Part shown: one piece after another, positions 24,451 to 34,183 of the stretch
Layout of the letters: each line of letters begins with the position of its first letter
How positions within the stretch are numbered: position 1 is the stretch's first letter
Assembly (NCBI RefSeq): GCF_002896965.1
Contig: NZ_LYMM01000001.1
Span: forward strand, 1 to 64,000
Direction: 5' to 3'
DNA from: Novosphingobium guangzhouense
Lineage (GTDB): Bacteria > Pseudomonadota > Alphaproteobacteria > Sphingomonadales > Sphingomonadaceae
DNA length: 64,000 nt
Made by a program: the position numbers and the translations under genes
Notes under the pieces: generated by a model
The model's database searches: none
Seen by the model: the letters and a program-made list of their open reading frames with translations, nothing else
What the model was told of the DNA's origin: nothing

Positions 24451-27168
24451 TCAGAGTTTCAACGTCGCCGAAAGGTAGAAGCTGCGGCCGTAGAAGCTGC
24501 TCTCCTGCCAGATTGAGGAGTCGGTGTAGTACGCTTCCTCGCAGCTGTTGTTGAGGTTGATGACACCCGCCGAGAAGCTCAGCCATTCGTTGGGCGAATA
24601 GCCGCCGCTGATATCGACCTGGGTGCGTGCGCGCACCGTATGACCGGCATAGGCGAAGAAGCTGTCGGCGCTGTTCTGCTCGTAGCCGCTGCGGTGGTTG
24701 ATCGCCGCGCGGATGTTGAAGTGCTCGTTCTCCCAGTAGGGCACGAGGTTCCAGGTCACCTTCGACAGGTTGCGAATGGTGTAGCCGGTGCCGATCGCGA
24801 CCTTCTGCGGATAGACGCGCGTGAAGTTCGCCATGATTCCGAAGCCGTCCACCGGCAGGAAGCGGTCGAACGACTGCGTCCAGCTGACCTCGAAACCCTT
24901 CACGCGGATCGTGCTGGGATCGTTGAGCGTCTGGGTGATGTCGTAGATGTTGCCCGAGGCATCGACGCATTCACCGCCGGAGTTGCTCGACAGTGCCGTC
25001 CCGTCGAAGGAGGACGGGCAGACCAGCGACGAATACGTGCCGTTCTTGATCCACTTGTAGAAGCCGTTGATCGAGAGCGCGTTACCGTGGTCATAGTACC
25101 ACTCGACACCCAGATCGAGCTGCTTGGCGGTCAGCGGCTTGAGGCCCGCCTGGCCAAGATCGACAGTGACCGTGTTGGTTCCAACCGGATCGGTGTTGGC
25201 CGAAGTCGATGTGGTCTGCGCCATCGAGGTGCGCGAGTCCATGAACGGACGGACCAGAACCTTGGCAGCGGCGAAACGGACCTGCAGGTTGTTGGTCGGT
25301 TCGGCCACAAGGCTCAGGCTCGGCAGGAAGTTGCCGTACTTCTGCGTGACGGTGTACTCGCCGATCTTCTGCTGCACTTCCTCGTAGCCGTCGTCACGCG
25401 GTTCGGTGACGTTGCCCAGCACCTTCTGCTTGGTGTGCTCGTAACGCAGGCCGACGTTGCCGCGCAGCGGCATGCCCGCGATCGTCGTGTCGATATCCGC
25501 CATTGCGTATACCGATGGCATGTAACGATCGACGTTGTAGCTGGCTTCGGGCGCGAAGATGTCGGGAACGACGATCCCGGCTGCGGCCAGCGCCTTTTCA
25601 TAGGCGTTGAGGTCCGGCCCGATCCACGCGGTCGGGATGCCAGAACTGCCGTTGAGGAAGCCGGACACCGGATAGTAGGTCGTCGTCATATCCGGGAACA
25701 CGCTGCTGGTGGCGTCCGGCGCATCGGCCAGCGCAACCATGTCATGACGCGAAACATAGCGGCTGAAGGTTTCGTGGCGGTACTTCACGCCCGCGCTCAG
25801 CTTCGAGATCGGCCCGAAAGTGACTTCGCGGCTGACGTCGAACTGCGCGGACTTTTCGGACGAGTTCATGCGGCGGGTAGCGCCGTTTGGATACTCGTTA
25901 CGCGTCAGCGTGCTACGCTGGTACAGGCTTGGGTCGGTCAGGTCCGTGCCGACGGTGAAGTTCACGTCGTTGGGGTCGCTGAAGTCGATGGATGCGCTGG
26001 GGATGTTGACGCCGACGATCGCAGCGCGTTCATCCTGATAGGTCGTGCCCTTGGTGTAGTTCAGCGTGGTGCTGGCAGCCCAGCCCGTGCCGTCATTCCA
26101 CTTCGCGCCAAGGGTGTAGCCCTGGCTCGTGAGGTTGCGGTCCTCGTGCTGGCGGTTGTTTTCCATGGTGAAATTCGTGGCGGTCACATTGGTGGCGACG
26201 CCATTGTTCACTTCGTTCACGGTGATACGCGAGGTGTCGAACAGGAAGACCTGCTGGTTGAGGTCATAGTCGGTCTTGTCGCGCGCGTAGATCGCTGTTG
26301 CGTTCATTTCGAAGCGGTCGGACGGCTTCCACTGCACGCCGCCGCTGGCCATCAGCCGTTCGGTGTCGCGATCGATCCGGCGATAGCGCGGACGACGCGG
26401 CAACTGCACGCTCTCGCCATCGACGGTCGTGGTCGCCCAGCGGTCCATCCACATATAGTCGGCGCGGTCGCGAAGCTTCTGATAGCCCAGGTTGGCGTAG
26501 ACGCCGATGGTGGCGTCAGCAAACTGGTCGACGTAGCTGCCGCTGATCTTGGGGGTGATCTTGCCGCCCGCGTATTCGGAGTTCTGACCCTTCACCGACA
26601 GGATGATCTGGCGGTCCTTGTAGTCCAGCGGCTTGGGTGTGGAGATGTTCACGGTGCCCGAAAGGCCGCCGGTGTCCATAGCGGCGGTGGGCGACTTGAT
26701 CACCTCGATCGCGTTGGCGAGTTCGGTCTGGATGATGTCGTATCGGAAGCCGTCCGTGAAGTCGGCGCTCTTGAAGGTCTGGCCGTTGATCGTGGTCAGT
26801 GCATACTGCGGACCAAGGCCGCGAATGCTGATCGTCGCGCCGCGACCGTTGATGTTGGACATCTGCACGCCGGAGATGCGCTGGATCGCTTCGGTGATGT
26901 TTTCGGCCGGGAACTTGCCGATGTCCTCGGCAGAAATGCCGTCCGTCACGCGCACGTCATTGCGCTTTGCGTCGAGCGCGTTGGCAAGGCTGTTGCGGAA
27001 ACCGGTAACGACGATGTCGGCAGCATCACCCTCTGCGGGCGCCGCAACCTCCTGCGCCGCAGCCGGTCCGGCCGGCACCAGCAATGCCGGGGCGCAACTG
27101 GAAAGCAGCAGGGCAGCCTTCACAAGGCGCCGGGCGATCGGATCGAATACGCGTTCTGAACTTGTCAT
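24451..27168 (-). CDS. TonB-dependent receptor, GlcNAc / amino-sugar oligosaccharide type
   Basis: 905 residues from the ATG at 27168, which has GGGGG 5 bp upstream. Signal peptide, then a TonB-box-like DIVVTGFRNSLANALDAKR. The plug has GISAEDIGKFPAENITEAIQRISGVQ, IRGLGPQYALTTINGQ and SGTVNISTPKPLDY, a pattern of the large carbohydrate TBDTs of Caulobacter and Xanthomonas. The barrel ends in SFYLSATLKL. It is divergent from the nag operon across a 449-bp gap and just upstream of the GH89 gene. It most likely imports GlcNAc-containing oligosaccharides. Confidence 0.92.
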   Translation of the reverse strand: MTSSERVFDPIARRLVKAALLLSSCAPALLVPAGPAAAQEVAAPAEGDAADIVVTGFRNSLANALDAKRNDVRVTDGISAEDIGKFPAENITEAIQRISGVQMSNINGRGATISIRGLGPQYALTTINGQTFKSADFTDGFRYDIIQTELANAIEVIKSPTAAMDTGGLSGTVNISTPKPLDYKDRQIILSVKGQNSEYAGGKITPKISGSYVDQFADATIGVYANLGYQKLRDRADYMWMDRWATTTVDGESVQLPRRPRYRRIDRDTERLMASGGVQWKPSDRFEMNATAIYARDKTDYDLNQQVFLFDTSRITVNEVNNGVATNVTATNFTMENNRQHEDRNLTSQGYTLGAKWNDGTGWAASTTLNYTKGTTYQDERAAIVGVNIPSASIDFSDPNDVNFTVGTDLTDPSLYQRSTLTRNEYPNGATRRMNSSEKSAQFDVSREVTFGPISKLSAGVKYRHETFSRYVSRHDMVALADAPDATSSVFPDMTTTYYPVSGFLNGSSGIPTAWIGPDLNAYEKALAAAGIVVPDIFAPEASYNVDRYMPSVYAMADIDTTIAGMPLRGNVGLRYEHTKQKVLGNVTEPRDDGYEEVQQKIGEYTVTQKYGNFLPSLSLVAEPTNNLQVRFAAAKVLVRPFMDSRTSMAQTTSTSANTDPVGTNTVTVDLGQAGLKPLTAKQLDLGVEWYYDHGNALSINGFYKWIKNGTYSSLVCPSSFDGTALSSNSGGECVDASGNIYDITQTLNDPSTIRVKGFEVSWTQSFDRFLPVDGFGIMANFTRVYPQKVAIGTGYTIRNLSKVTWNLVPYWENEHFNIRAAINHRSGYEQNSADSFFAYAGHTVRARTQVDISGGYSPNEWLSFSAGVINLNNSCEEAYYTDSSIWQESSFYGRSFYLSATLKL

Positions 27169-27314
27169 GACTACCCCCTGAGACGTTTTTCCAGGAGCGG
27201 AAAAGCCGAGCGACTCTTCCGCACCTCCTGCGAACATTTTTTGATTTGTTACCCAATCATGTCACAAAGACCCTAAGGCAAGTCAAGTCCATTTGAAGAC
27301 GAAAATGATTATTT

Positions 27315-27321
27315 TGGTATT
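27315..27321 (+). promoter_or_regulatory. TGGTATT half-site near the TBDT promoter
   Basis: A single TGGTATT inside an AT-rich stretch about 147 bp upstream of the TBDT start. The same heptamer (as AATACCA) occurs upstream of the nagB-like gene and of the GntR regulator gene. Proposed binding half-site for the linked HutC-type regulator. Confidence 0.4.
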
Positions 27322-27496
27322 GTCTTGCTCGACGATCCATTGCAGCCCTTGAGGGCCTCTGTTTCTGCCTGCGCATGTGGCCGAGAATAATCGGAAAGCC
27401 TGTCGAAATTCGGCATTTCAGCAACATTCCTGCTCACCGAGGCAAGCGGGCTATAAGGCCCGGGGGTCAGTCTGAGTGCGATTTGCCGGCCTGAAG

Positions 27497-27514
27497 GATA
27501 CCTTTAAAATACCA
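27497..27514 (+). promoter_or_regulatory. Candidate GntR (NagQ-type) operator, direct repeat
   Basis: GATACCT-TTAA-AATACCA: two similar heptamers 11 bp apart centre to centre, about 105 bp upstream of the nagB-like start. A closely similar pair with the same spacing lies at 34184-34201. Regulation by the adjacent GntR protein is inference. Confidence 0.5.
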
Positions 27515-27617
27515 TTGTGTTATAAATTTCGCGCCATATGATGCCGATGTTCGATCGCGACATTGCCCGGACATATTCCGATTCGCTTCGGTGCCTGCCA
27601 GCTAGGAAACATCAAAC

Positions 27618-28703
27618 GTGACAGCAGACGTCAGCCTCGATTCCCCCGCAAGGACACATGATGGATCGCGCGTCACGCTGATGCATGCCGAAGCATGCGA
27701 GGCCGGGGCGGCGGTGTCCCGTTTTCTGGCGCAGAACCGCAAGGCGCTGGATTTGCTGGGCGAAAGCCTGCGCAAGGATCCCCCCGCGCTGGTAATCACT
27801 TGCGCGCGCGGCTCTTCCGATCACGCGGCGACTTACGCGAAATACCTGGTTGAGACGCTGCTTGGCGTGCCCACGGTATCTGCTGCCTTCTCGACCGTTT
27901 CTCTCTACGACGCGCCGGTTGCCTCATCGCCGGGGCGGGTGTTGTGTCTGGCGATATCCCAATCGGGCCGCAGCCCCGACATGCTGGCGACCGTGGAGCG
28001 TCAGCAGGCGTCGGGCGCGCTGGTAGTGGCGCTGGTCAATGACGAGGATTCTCCGCTGGCCGCGATGGCTGATGTCGTGCTGCCGCTCTGCGCCGGGCCC
28101 GAGAAGTCGGTGGCAGCGACCAAGTCCTACATCACCTCGCTTGCCGGTATCGCCGCGATCGTTGCCGCATGGCGCGACGACGCGGACTTCGCATCCGATC
28201 TGGCAGACCTTCCGGCAAGGCTGAACGAGGCGTTCGCGCTCGACTGGTCGGCGCTGGGCGAGGGGCTGCGCGATGCGACGAACCTTTTCGTGATCGGGCG
28301 GGGCTATGGCCTGGCCGTGGCGCAGGAGGCTGCGCTCAAGTTCAAGGAGACGTCTGCGCTCCACGCAGAGGCGTTCAGTTCGGCCGAAGTGCGCCACGGC
28401 CCGATGGCGGTGGTGCGCGAAGGGTTCCCGGTGATCGCCTTTGCCGGCCCGGACAGCGCGGGTGACGACGTGCGCGCTCTTTGCACTGAGTTCGCCACCC
28501 GTGGCGCACGGGTCTGGCTGGCGTCGCAGGCTGATGGCGCGGAACCGGGCATCGGGCATCTTCCCGTGCTTTCGCTGCGGGCCGAACTTGCGCCGCTGGC
28601 GACGATTTCGTCCTTCTATCGTATGGCCAACGCCCTGTCTCTTGCACGGGGCAACGATCCCGACAGCCCACCCTATCTTGCCAAGGTGACGCGCACGCGA
28701 TGA
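27618..28703 (+). CDS. nagB: SIS-domain glucosamine-6-phosphate deaminase, NagB-II type
   Basis: 361 residues with two SIS (sugar isomerase) domains and no glutaminase domain, so this is not GlmS. Domain 1 has ITCARGSSDHAATYAKY and ISQSGRSPDMLATVER. GPEKSVAATKSYITSL is the sugar-phosphate loop. Domain 2 has EAALKFKETSALHAEAFSSAEVRHGP, the loop with the catalytic Glu/His. It would convert GlcN-6-P to fructose-6-P and ammonia, as in Shewanella NagB-II. It is the first gene of the plus-strand operon and overlaps nagA by ATGA. Confidence 0.87.
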   Translation: MTADVSLDSPARTHDGSRVTLMHAEACEAGAAVSRFLAQNRKALDLLGESLRKDPPALVITCARGSSDHAATYAKYLVETLLGVPTVSAAFSTVSLYDAPVASSPGRVLCLAISQSGRSPDMLATVERQQASGALVVALVNDEDSPLAAMADVVLPLCAGPEKSVAATKSYITSLAGIAAIVAAWRDDADFASDLADLPARLNEAFALDWSALGEGLRDATNLFVIGRGYGLAVAQEAALKFKETSALHAEAFSSAEVRHGPMAVVREGFPVIAFAGPDSAGDDVRALCTEFATRGARVWLASQADGAEPGIGHLPVLSLRAELAPLATISSFYRMANALSLARGNDPDSPPYLAKVTRTR

Positions 28704-29854
28704 CCGTTCTTCATGTCTTCAACGGCAATGTCCTTGCCGCCGATACTGTCCTTCCCGAAGCGCGCATCACTATCGAGCATGAGCGCATCGTTGCCATCGA
28801 ACCGAGCTGCGGAGGTGCTGCGGACGAGCGGGTCGATCTGGCCGGAGGCTGGATGCTGCCGGGGTTCGTCGACGCGCAGGTCAACGGCGGCGGCGGCGTG
28901 CTGTTCAACGATACGCCCACGGTCGACGGCATTGCTGCCATCGGTGCCGCTCATGCGCGCTATGGGACCACGGCATTTCTGCCGACCCTGATCAGCGCCG
29001 ACCCCGACGTCATCGCCCGTGGCCTGGATGCGGTGGACGAGGCGATCGCGGCAGGCGTTCCCGGCGTGGTCGGCATTCACGTCGAAGGGCCGTTCATCAA
29101 CCCGCGCCGCAAGGGCATCCACGCCGAGGAACGCCTGATCCGGCTGGATGATGATACGATGGCGCTGCTTACCCGCCCGGCTCGCGGCAGGGTAATGCTG
29201 ACGCTGGCCCCCGAACTGGCCGATCCCGCCGATCTTGAGCGCCTTGTCGCTGCAGGCGTGATCCTTAGCGCAGGCCATTCAGACGCTACCGCCGAACAGG
29301 CTGCGACCGGCTTTGCGCACGGCATCACCGGCGTCACCCACTTGTTCAACGCGATGGCGCCGCTGCATCACCGTGCGCCGGGCCTGATCGGCGCTGCCTT
29401 CGACGATGATGGCGTCTGGTGCGGCGTGATCGCGGACGGCGTTCATGTCGTGCCCTCGATCCTGCGGCTGACGCTCAAGGCCAAGTCGGCCGAGCGGGTC
29501 ATGCTGGTAACGGACGCGATGCCCGGCGTCGGCAACGAAGGCGCGCCTTTCTATCTCGACGGTCACGAGATTTTCGTGCGCGATGGCATCTGCACCGATG
29601 CTGCAGGCACGTTGGCGGGATCGGGGCTCGACATGGCGGGTGCCGTGCGCAACATCGTGGCGATGACCGGCATTACAGTGCCCGTTGCTGCGCGCATGGC
29701 TGCGCAGACGCCTGCTGCCTACCTCGGGCTGGATGACGAATACGGCCGGGTGCAGCCCGGCTACCGCGCCGACTTCGCGATGCTCGACAGCGCGTTGAAG
29801 CCGATGCAGACGTGGATCGGCGGGCGTCGCCACGATTGCCCTTCTTACGCCTGA
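28700..29854 (+). CDS. nagA: N-acetylglucosamine-6-phosphate deacetylase
   Basis: 384 residues, amidohydrolase TIM barrel. GFVDAQVNGGGGVLF has the Q-x-N that replaces the usual H-x-H in NagA. The metal and catalytic positions are visible in order: Glu in GIHVEGPFINP, His in SAGHSDAT, His in VTHLFNAM and the catalytic Asp in VTDAMPG. It removes acetate from GlcNAc-6-P to give GlcN-6-P for the preceding deaminase. Coupled to the upstream gene by ATGA; the PTS gene follows 34 bp later. Confidence 0.93.
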   Translation: MTVLHVFNGNVLAADTVLPEARITIEHERIVAIEPSCGGAADERVDLAGGWMLPGFVDAQVNGGGGVLFNDTPTVDGIAAIGAAHARYGTTAFLPTLISADPDVIARGLDAVDEAIAAGVPGVVGIHVEGPFINPRRKGIHAEERLIRLDDDTMALLTRPARGRVMLTLAPELADPADLERLVAAGVILSAGHSDATAEQAATGFAHGITGVTHLFNAMAPLHHRAPGLIGAAFDDDGVWCGVIADGVHVVPSILRLTLKAKSAERVMLVTDAMPGVGNEGAPFYLDGHEIFVRDGICTDAAGTLAGSGLDMAGAVRNIVAMTGITVPVAARMAAQTPAAYLGLDDEYGRVQPGYRADFAMLDSALKPMQTWIGGRRHDCPSYA

Positions 29855-29888
29855 TACCCTCACCGATCGCATTTTGCCGGGAACCGAG

Positions 29889-32429
29889 ATGCCGCCCATT
29901 TCCCTTAGCGTACCCCTTGCCGGTTGGCTTTGCCCCTTGCACGAAGTTCCCGATCCGGTCTTTGCGAGCGGTATGCTGGGGCAGGGTGTGGCGATCGATC
30001 CGCTGGGTGACGTGCTCCACGCCCCCGCTGCGGGCGAGGTGATCGGTTTTCACGAAGCGGGCCACGCGGTTACCTTGCGTTTGCACGAAGGCGTGGAACT
30101 GCTGCTGCACTTCGGTCTGGATACGGTAGGCCTCGGCGGGGTGGGGTTCACGCCGCTGGTGCGCATTGGGGACAAGGTATCTGCGGGCCAGCCCCTTCTG
30201 CGCGTGGTGTTGGACGAGGTCGTCGACGGCGCGCGCAGTCTTGTCACCCCGGTGCTGGTCACCGAACCTTCAGGCCATGCGATCGAATGGGTGGCAGCAT
30301 TCGGCCCGGTCGAAGTTGGCCAGCCCATGGCGTTGCTTGTGCCCGATGGCTTGGCAGCGCCAGCGAATGGGGATGCGGCGGCATTCGAGGAGCGGTTGAG
30401 CCGTGACGTGCGTGTTCCGCTGGCTCATGGCCTTCATGCACGCCCCTGCGCCCGGCTGGCCGAAACGCTGAAGGGCTTCGATGCGCAAGTGCGCGTGGCG
30501 GCGGCGGGGCGTGAAGCCTCCCTCGCCAGCCCCACTGCCATGTTGCGTCTGGCGGTGCGTCACGGCGATACGATCACTCTTCTGGCGAGCGGCCCGGATG
30601 CCGACGCTGCGCTGGCCGAACTGGCGCGGACGATCGAGGGCGGGATGGGGGAGGGCGCACCGTTTCCCGTTGGCTCTGCGACAACAGCCGAGGCCCATGT
30701 TGCCGATGCTGACGCTGCAGTCGTCCAGGTCACCGCGCCACTTGCCGGCGATGTCCTGCGCGGGGTAACGGCATCGCCGGGCATCGCGGTCGGCCCTGTA
30801 TGGCGACCGGTGCAGCCTGAACCGCCAATCGATGCCATCGGCGCCGGAGCAGAGGTGGAAGCCGCGCGTCTTCACGATGCGCTTGCAGCGGTGCGGGCGA
30901 AGCTTGGCAGCGCAAACGGCGGGCAGGCAGAGGAAGATGCGATCCTTGGCGCGCATCTTGCCCTTCTTGATGATCCCGAACTGTCCGGTGGCGCGCTGGC
31001 CCTGATCGCGGAAGGCATGAGCGCAGGGCTGGCATGGCGGCGCATACTGCATGCAGAAGCGGCGGCATTGCGCGCTACCGGCGATGCGCGCTTCGCGGAA
31101 CGGGCGGCGGATTTCCTTGATCTTGACCTCAGGGTCCAATGGCAACTGGTGGGCACCGAACCTCCGATAGTGGTCGCACCTGCAGGATCGATCCTGGTGG
31201 CGGATGACTTGTTGCCTTCGCAAGTGGCTGCCCTGCCCCCCGGCGGCGTGGCGGGGCTGGCAACCGCGCGTGGAGGACCGACCTCGCACGTGGCGATCAT
31301 CGCGGCGAGCCGGGGACTGCCCGCGCTGGTGGCTCTGGGTAATGCAGTGCTGGGCATCGCCGACGGCACCACGGTAGTGCTGGACGCGGCAGGTGGAGCG
31401 CTGGAGGTCGATCCGGGAGCGGATCGTGTGAATGCTGCGCGCGCCGAAGCGGCGCTGCGCGAGGCGCGGCGGGCGGCGGCACTGGCGGCATCGTCGCGGC
31501 CGGGCGCGACGGCAGATGGGCATCGGGTGAAGGTTTTCGCGAACTTCGGCAAGCTTGACGACGTTGCGCCCGCGTTGGCGCAGGGGGCGGAGGGGTGCGG
31601 GTTGCTGCGCACCGAATTCCTGTTCCTCGACCGGGCGGATGCGCCTGACGAGGATGAGCAGGCGGCATGTTACGGTGCCATTGCAAAGGCTCTGGAAGGG
31701 CGCCCGCTGATCGTGCGCCTGCTCGATATCGGTGGCGACAAGCCCGCGCCTTATCTGCCCATTGCGGTGGAGGAGAACCCGGCGCTGGGCCTGCGCGGTA
31801 TTCGTGTGGGGCTGGCGCGGCCCGAAGTGCTGTCTACGCAGATCCGCGCGATCCTGCGCGCTACCTCCTCGGGCGATATCCGGATCATGGCCCCGATGAT
31901 CGCGCGGGTGGAGGAACTGCGGGACGTGCGCGAAGTGCTGCTGGCAGAGGCTGCGGCGCTGGGCGTCGCGGCGCCTGAACTGGGCGTCATGGTCGAAACG
32001 CCTGCGGCCGCTGTCATGGCCGATCGGCTTGCGGCGGAGTGTGATTTCCTGTCCATCGGCACCAATGATTTGACCCAGTACACGCTGGCGATGGACCGCG
32101 GGAATGCGGCAGTGGCCGGCGGCATCGACGGGCTGGACCCGGCGGTCCTGCGGCTGATCGCACAGACATGTGCGGGCGCGGATCGCTTTGGCAAATGGGT
32201 TGGCGTGTGCGGAGGGCTGGCTTCCGATCCGCTGGCGGTGGGGCTGCTGGTCGGCCTTGGCGTCGCGGAACTGTCTGCTGCGCCGGGGCAGGTGGCCGAA
32301 GTGAAGGCGACGCTTGCCGCATTGACGCGCGAGCACTGCGAAATCGTGGCGAGCGAGGCTCTGGAGGCGTCGAGCGCAGCGCAAGTGCGCGCGCTGGCGG
32401 CCAATTTGCTCAGGAAGGCGGGACTGTGA
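29889..32429 (+). CDS. ptsP: PTS multiphosphoryl transfer protein, IIA(Glc)-HPr-EI fusion
   Basis: 846 residues in three modules. IIA(Glc)-like domain 1-155 has phospho-His H74 in LLLHFGLDTV. HPr domain about 170-255 has H183 in HGLHARP. Enzyme I begins near residue 293 (GVTASPGIAVGPVW), with phospho-His H467 in GGPTSHVAII, the PEP-site GCGLLRTEFLFLDR, SIGTNDLTQYTLAMDR and Cys in VGVCGGLASDP. ATG 29889 follows GGGA; an upstream TTG is rejected. It passes phosphate from PEP to the IICB permease encoded next, making a PTS dedicated to GlcNAc. Domain order matches NagF-type proteins; the symbol is generic. Confidence 0.9.
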   Translation: MPPISLSVPLAGWLCPLHEVPDPVFASGMLGQGVAIDPLGDVLHAPAAGEVIGFHEAGHAVTLRLHEGVELLLHFGLDTVGLGGVGFTPLVRIGDKVSAGQPLLRVVLDEVVDGARSLVTPVLVTEPSGHAIEWVAAFGPVEVGQPMALLVPDGLAAPANGDAAAFEERLSRDVRVPLAHGLHARPCARLAETLKGFDAQVRVAAAGREASLASPTAMLRLAVRHGDTITLLASGPDADAALAELARTIEGGMGEGAPFPVGSATTAEAHVADADAAVVQVTAPLAGDVLRGVTASPGIAVGPVWRPVQPEPPIDAIGAGAEVEAARLHDALAAVRAKLGSANGGQAEEDAILGAHLALLDDPELSGGALALIAEGMSAGLAWRRILHAEAAALRATGDARFAERAADFLDLDLRVQWQLVGTEPPIVVAPAGSILVADDLLPSQVAALPPGGVAGLATARGGPTSHVAIIAASRGLPALVALGNAVLGIADGTTVVLDAAGGALEVDPGADRVNAARAEAALREARRAAALAASSRPGATADGHRVKVFANFGKLDDVAPALAQGAEGCGLLRTEFLFLDRADAPDEDEQAACYGAIAKALEGRPLIVRLLDIGGDKPAPYLPIAVEENPALGLRGIRVGLARPEVLSTQIRAILRATSSGDIRIMAPMIARVEELRDVREVLLAEAAALGVAAPELGVMVETPAAAVMADRLAAECDFLSIGTNDLTQYTLAMDRGNAAVAGGIDGLDPAVLRLIAQTCAGADRFGKWVGVCGGLASDPLAVGLLVGLGVAELSAAPGQVAEVKATLAALTREHCEIVASEALEASSAAQVRALAANLLRKAGL

Positions 32430-34156
32430 GGGACGCGATACGATCCATGGGCCAGCGGCTGCAGGGCCTTGGCCGCGCGCTGATGCTGCCGATCGCGGTG
32501 CTGCCGGTGGCAGCGCTGTTGCTGCGGCTTGGTCAGCCGGACCTTCTGGGGCTCGACTTCGTGAGCGCAGCGGGCAACGCGATGTTCGCTAACCTGGGCC
32601 TGCTGTTCGCCATCGGCGTTGCCACCGGCTTTGCCCGCGACGGCAACGGCGCGGCGCCGCTGGCGGGCGCGGTGTGTTTCCTTGTCGCCAGTGAAGGCGC
32701 GCGTGCGTTGCTGGTGGTCCCGCCCGAGGTGACGGCAGGTGTTGCGGCTGATGCGGCGGCAATCAAGGCGGCGCTGACTTCGGCGTGGAGCCAGGCGCAG
32801 ATCGCGCGGCTTTCGGTGCCGATCGGAATCGTATCGGGCATCATCGGTGGCAGTGCGTACAACCGCTTCCACAACTTCCGCGCGCCGGAATACCTGGCGT
32901 TCTTCGGCGGGCGGCGGTTCGTGCCCATCGTCAGCGGCACTGTCGGCGTGCTGATCGCGGGCGTGGTCGGCGCGGCGTTTCCGGCGGTCAACAGCGGTAT
33001 CGACGGGATGAGCCGCCTTGCCCTTGCCAGCGGAGAGTGGGGGCTGTTCGTCTATGGGCTGCTCAACCGCCTGTTGCTGGTGACGGGGCTGCATCACATC
33101 ATCAACAACGTCGCATGGTTCGTACTGGGCGATTATCACGGCACCACCGGCGACTTGCGCCGCTTCTTTGCGGGCGACCCGGATGCCGGGGCATTCATGA
33201 CCGGCTTCTTCCCGGTCATGATGTTCGGCCTGCCCGCCGCGTGCCTTGCCATGTATCGCTCCGCCTTGCCGCAGCGGCGCAAGGCGACAGGGGGCATGCT
33301 GCTGAGCCTTGCCGCCACGTCGTTCCTGACCGGCGTGACTGAGCCGATCGAGTTCAGCTTCATGTTTCTGGCGCCGGTGCTCTTCGTGGTTCATGCGGTG
33401 CTGACGGGCGTGTCGATGGCGCTGATGTCGGCGCTTGACGTTCATCTCGGCTTCGGGTTCTCCGCAGGGCTGTTCGACTATGTGCTCAATCTGGGCAAGG
33501 CGCAGAAGCCGCTGTTGCTGCTGCCGGTGGGGCTGGCCTACTTCGCGGTCTATTACACGGTGTTCCGCTGGGTCATCGTGCGCTTCGACCTTAAGACGCC
33601 GGGGCGCGAGGATCTGGTTGAGAATACCGACCGTACCGAACGTCCTGCCGGAGAGCGCGGCCTTGCCTTCCTCGATGCGTTGGGCGGGGCACAGAACCTG
33701 CGCGAGATCGGCGCCTGCACCACGCGCCTGCGTCTTGTGGTGGGCGATCAGGGGCTGGTCGACGAGGCTGAACTGCGCGCGCTTGGGGCCAAGGGCGTGA
33801 TTCGTCCTTCCGCGCATGGCCTGCAGGTGGTGCTTGGTCCGATCGCCGATACGGTGGCGGACGAAATCCGCAATGCTTCGCACGGAGCTTCACAGGCAGC
33901 CGCTGCGGTTGCTGAGCCCGTGCCGTCAGGCCCGATGTCACTCGATCCCGCATGCCTGCCAGCAGTGGTCCGTACGGCTCTGGGGGAAGGCGCCCAGGTA
34001 TGGACTTCGCACGGCCGCCTGCTGGTAGAGAGCGCGCGGGAGCCTGACCTCGATGCGCTGACCGCGCACGGCATGCGTGGCGGCGCGCGCATAGGTGCGC
34101 GCTGGCACCTGCTTTTCGCCCCTGAAACGATCGCAGACTGGCACGCCGCCCCTTGA
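32426..34156 (+). CDS. nagE: PTS N-acetylglucosamine transporter, IIC-IIB plus extra C-terminal IIB-like domain
   Basis: 576 residues from a GTG that overlaps the upstream stop (GTGA). The IIC membrane domain (about 1-375) has LLLVTGLHHIINN, FMTGFFPVMMFGLPAA and LTGVTEPIEFSFMF, typical of the glucose/GlcNAc family. The IIB domain has phospho-Cys C431 in GACTTRLRLVV. After a linker, the last 65 residues look like a second IIB-like fold in which the Cys-Thr-Thr-Arg loop is absent. The IIA function is supplied by the fused protein encoded just upstream. It imports GlcNAc as GlcNAc-6-P. Confidence 0.9.
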   Translation: MRDAIRSMGQRLQGLGRALMLPIAVLPVAALLLRLGQPDLLGLDFVSAAGNAMFANLGLLFAIGVATGFARDGNGAAPLAGAVCFLVASEGARALLVVPPEVTAGVAADAAAIKAALTSAWSQAQIARLSVPIGIVSGIIGGSAYNRFHNFRAPEYLAFFGGRRFVPIVSGTVGVLIAGVVGAAFPAVNSGIDGMSRLALASGEWGLFVYGLLNRLLLVTGLHHIINNVAWFVLGDYHGTTGDLRRFFAGDPDAGAFMTGFFPVMMFGLPAACLAMYRSALPQRRKATGGMLLSLAATSFLTGVTEPIEFSFMFLAPVLFVVHAVLTGVSMALMSALDVHLGFGFSAGLFDYVLNLGKAQKPLLLLPVGLAYFAVYYTVFRWVIVRFDLKTPGREDLVENTDRTERPAGERGLAFLDALGGAQNLREIGACTTRLRLVVGDQGLVDEAELRALGAKGVIRPSAHGLQVVLGPIADTVADEIRNASHGASQAAAAVAEPVPSGPMSLDPACLPAVVRTALGEGAQVWTSHGRLLVESAREPDLDALTAHGMRGGARIGARWHLLFAPETIADWHAAP

Positions 34157-34183
34157 AATCGGCAACTGGTGACGCAGTTTTCC

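Larger units (their letters stand above)
27169..27617. other. 449-bp divergent control region of the nag locus
   Basis: No convincing gene. It is AT-rich at 27240-27330 and 27495-27545. It must hold the promoters of the TBDT (left) and the nagB-like operon (right). It contains the TGGTATT-type elements listed separately. Confidence 0.6.

Noticed and set aside
24640-27159. Very long open frame (about 840 codons) on the plus strand opposite the nag TBDT
   Set aside because: It is a GC-rich mirror frame of a clear TBDT. It is low in recognisable motifs, rich in Arg/Val/Asp/Gly, and has no start context.
30270-33883. Two long minus-strand frames (about 700 codons each) opposite the PTS genes
   Set aside because: They lie opposite unmistakable EI/HPr and IICB coding sequence. 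Their composition (very high Arg/His/Gln) is that of shadow frames.
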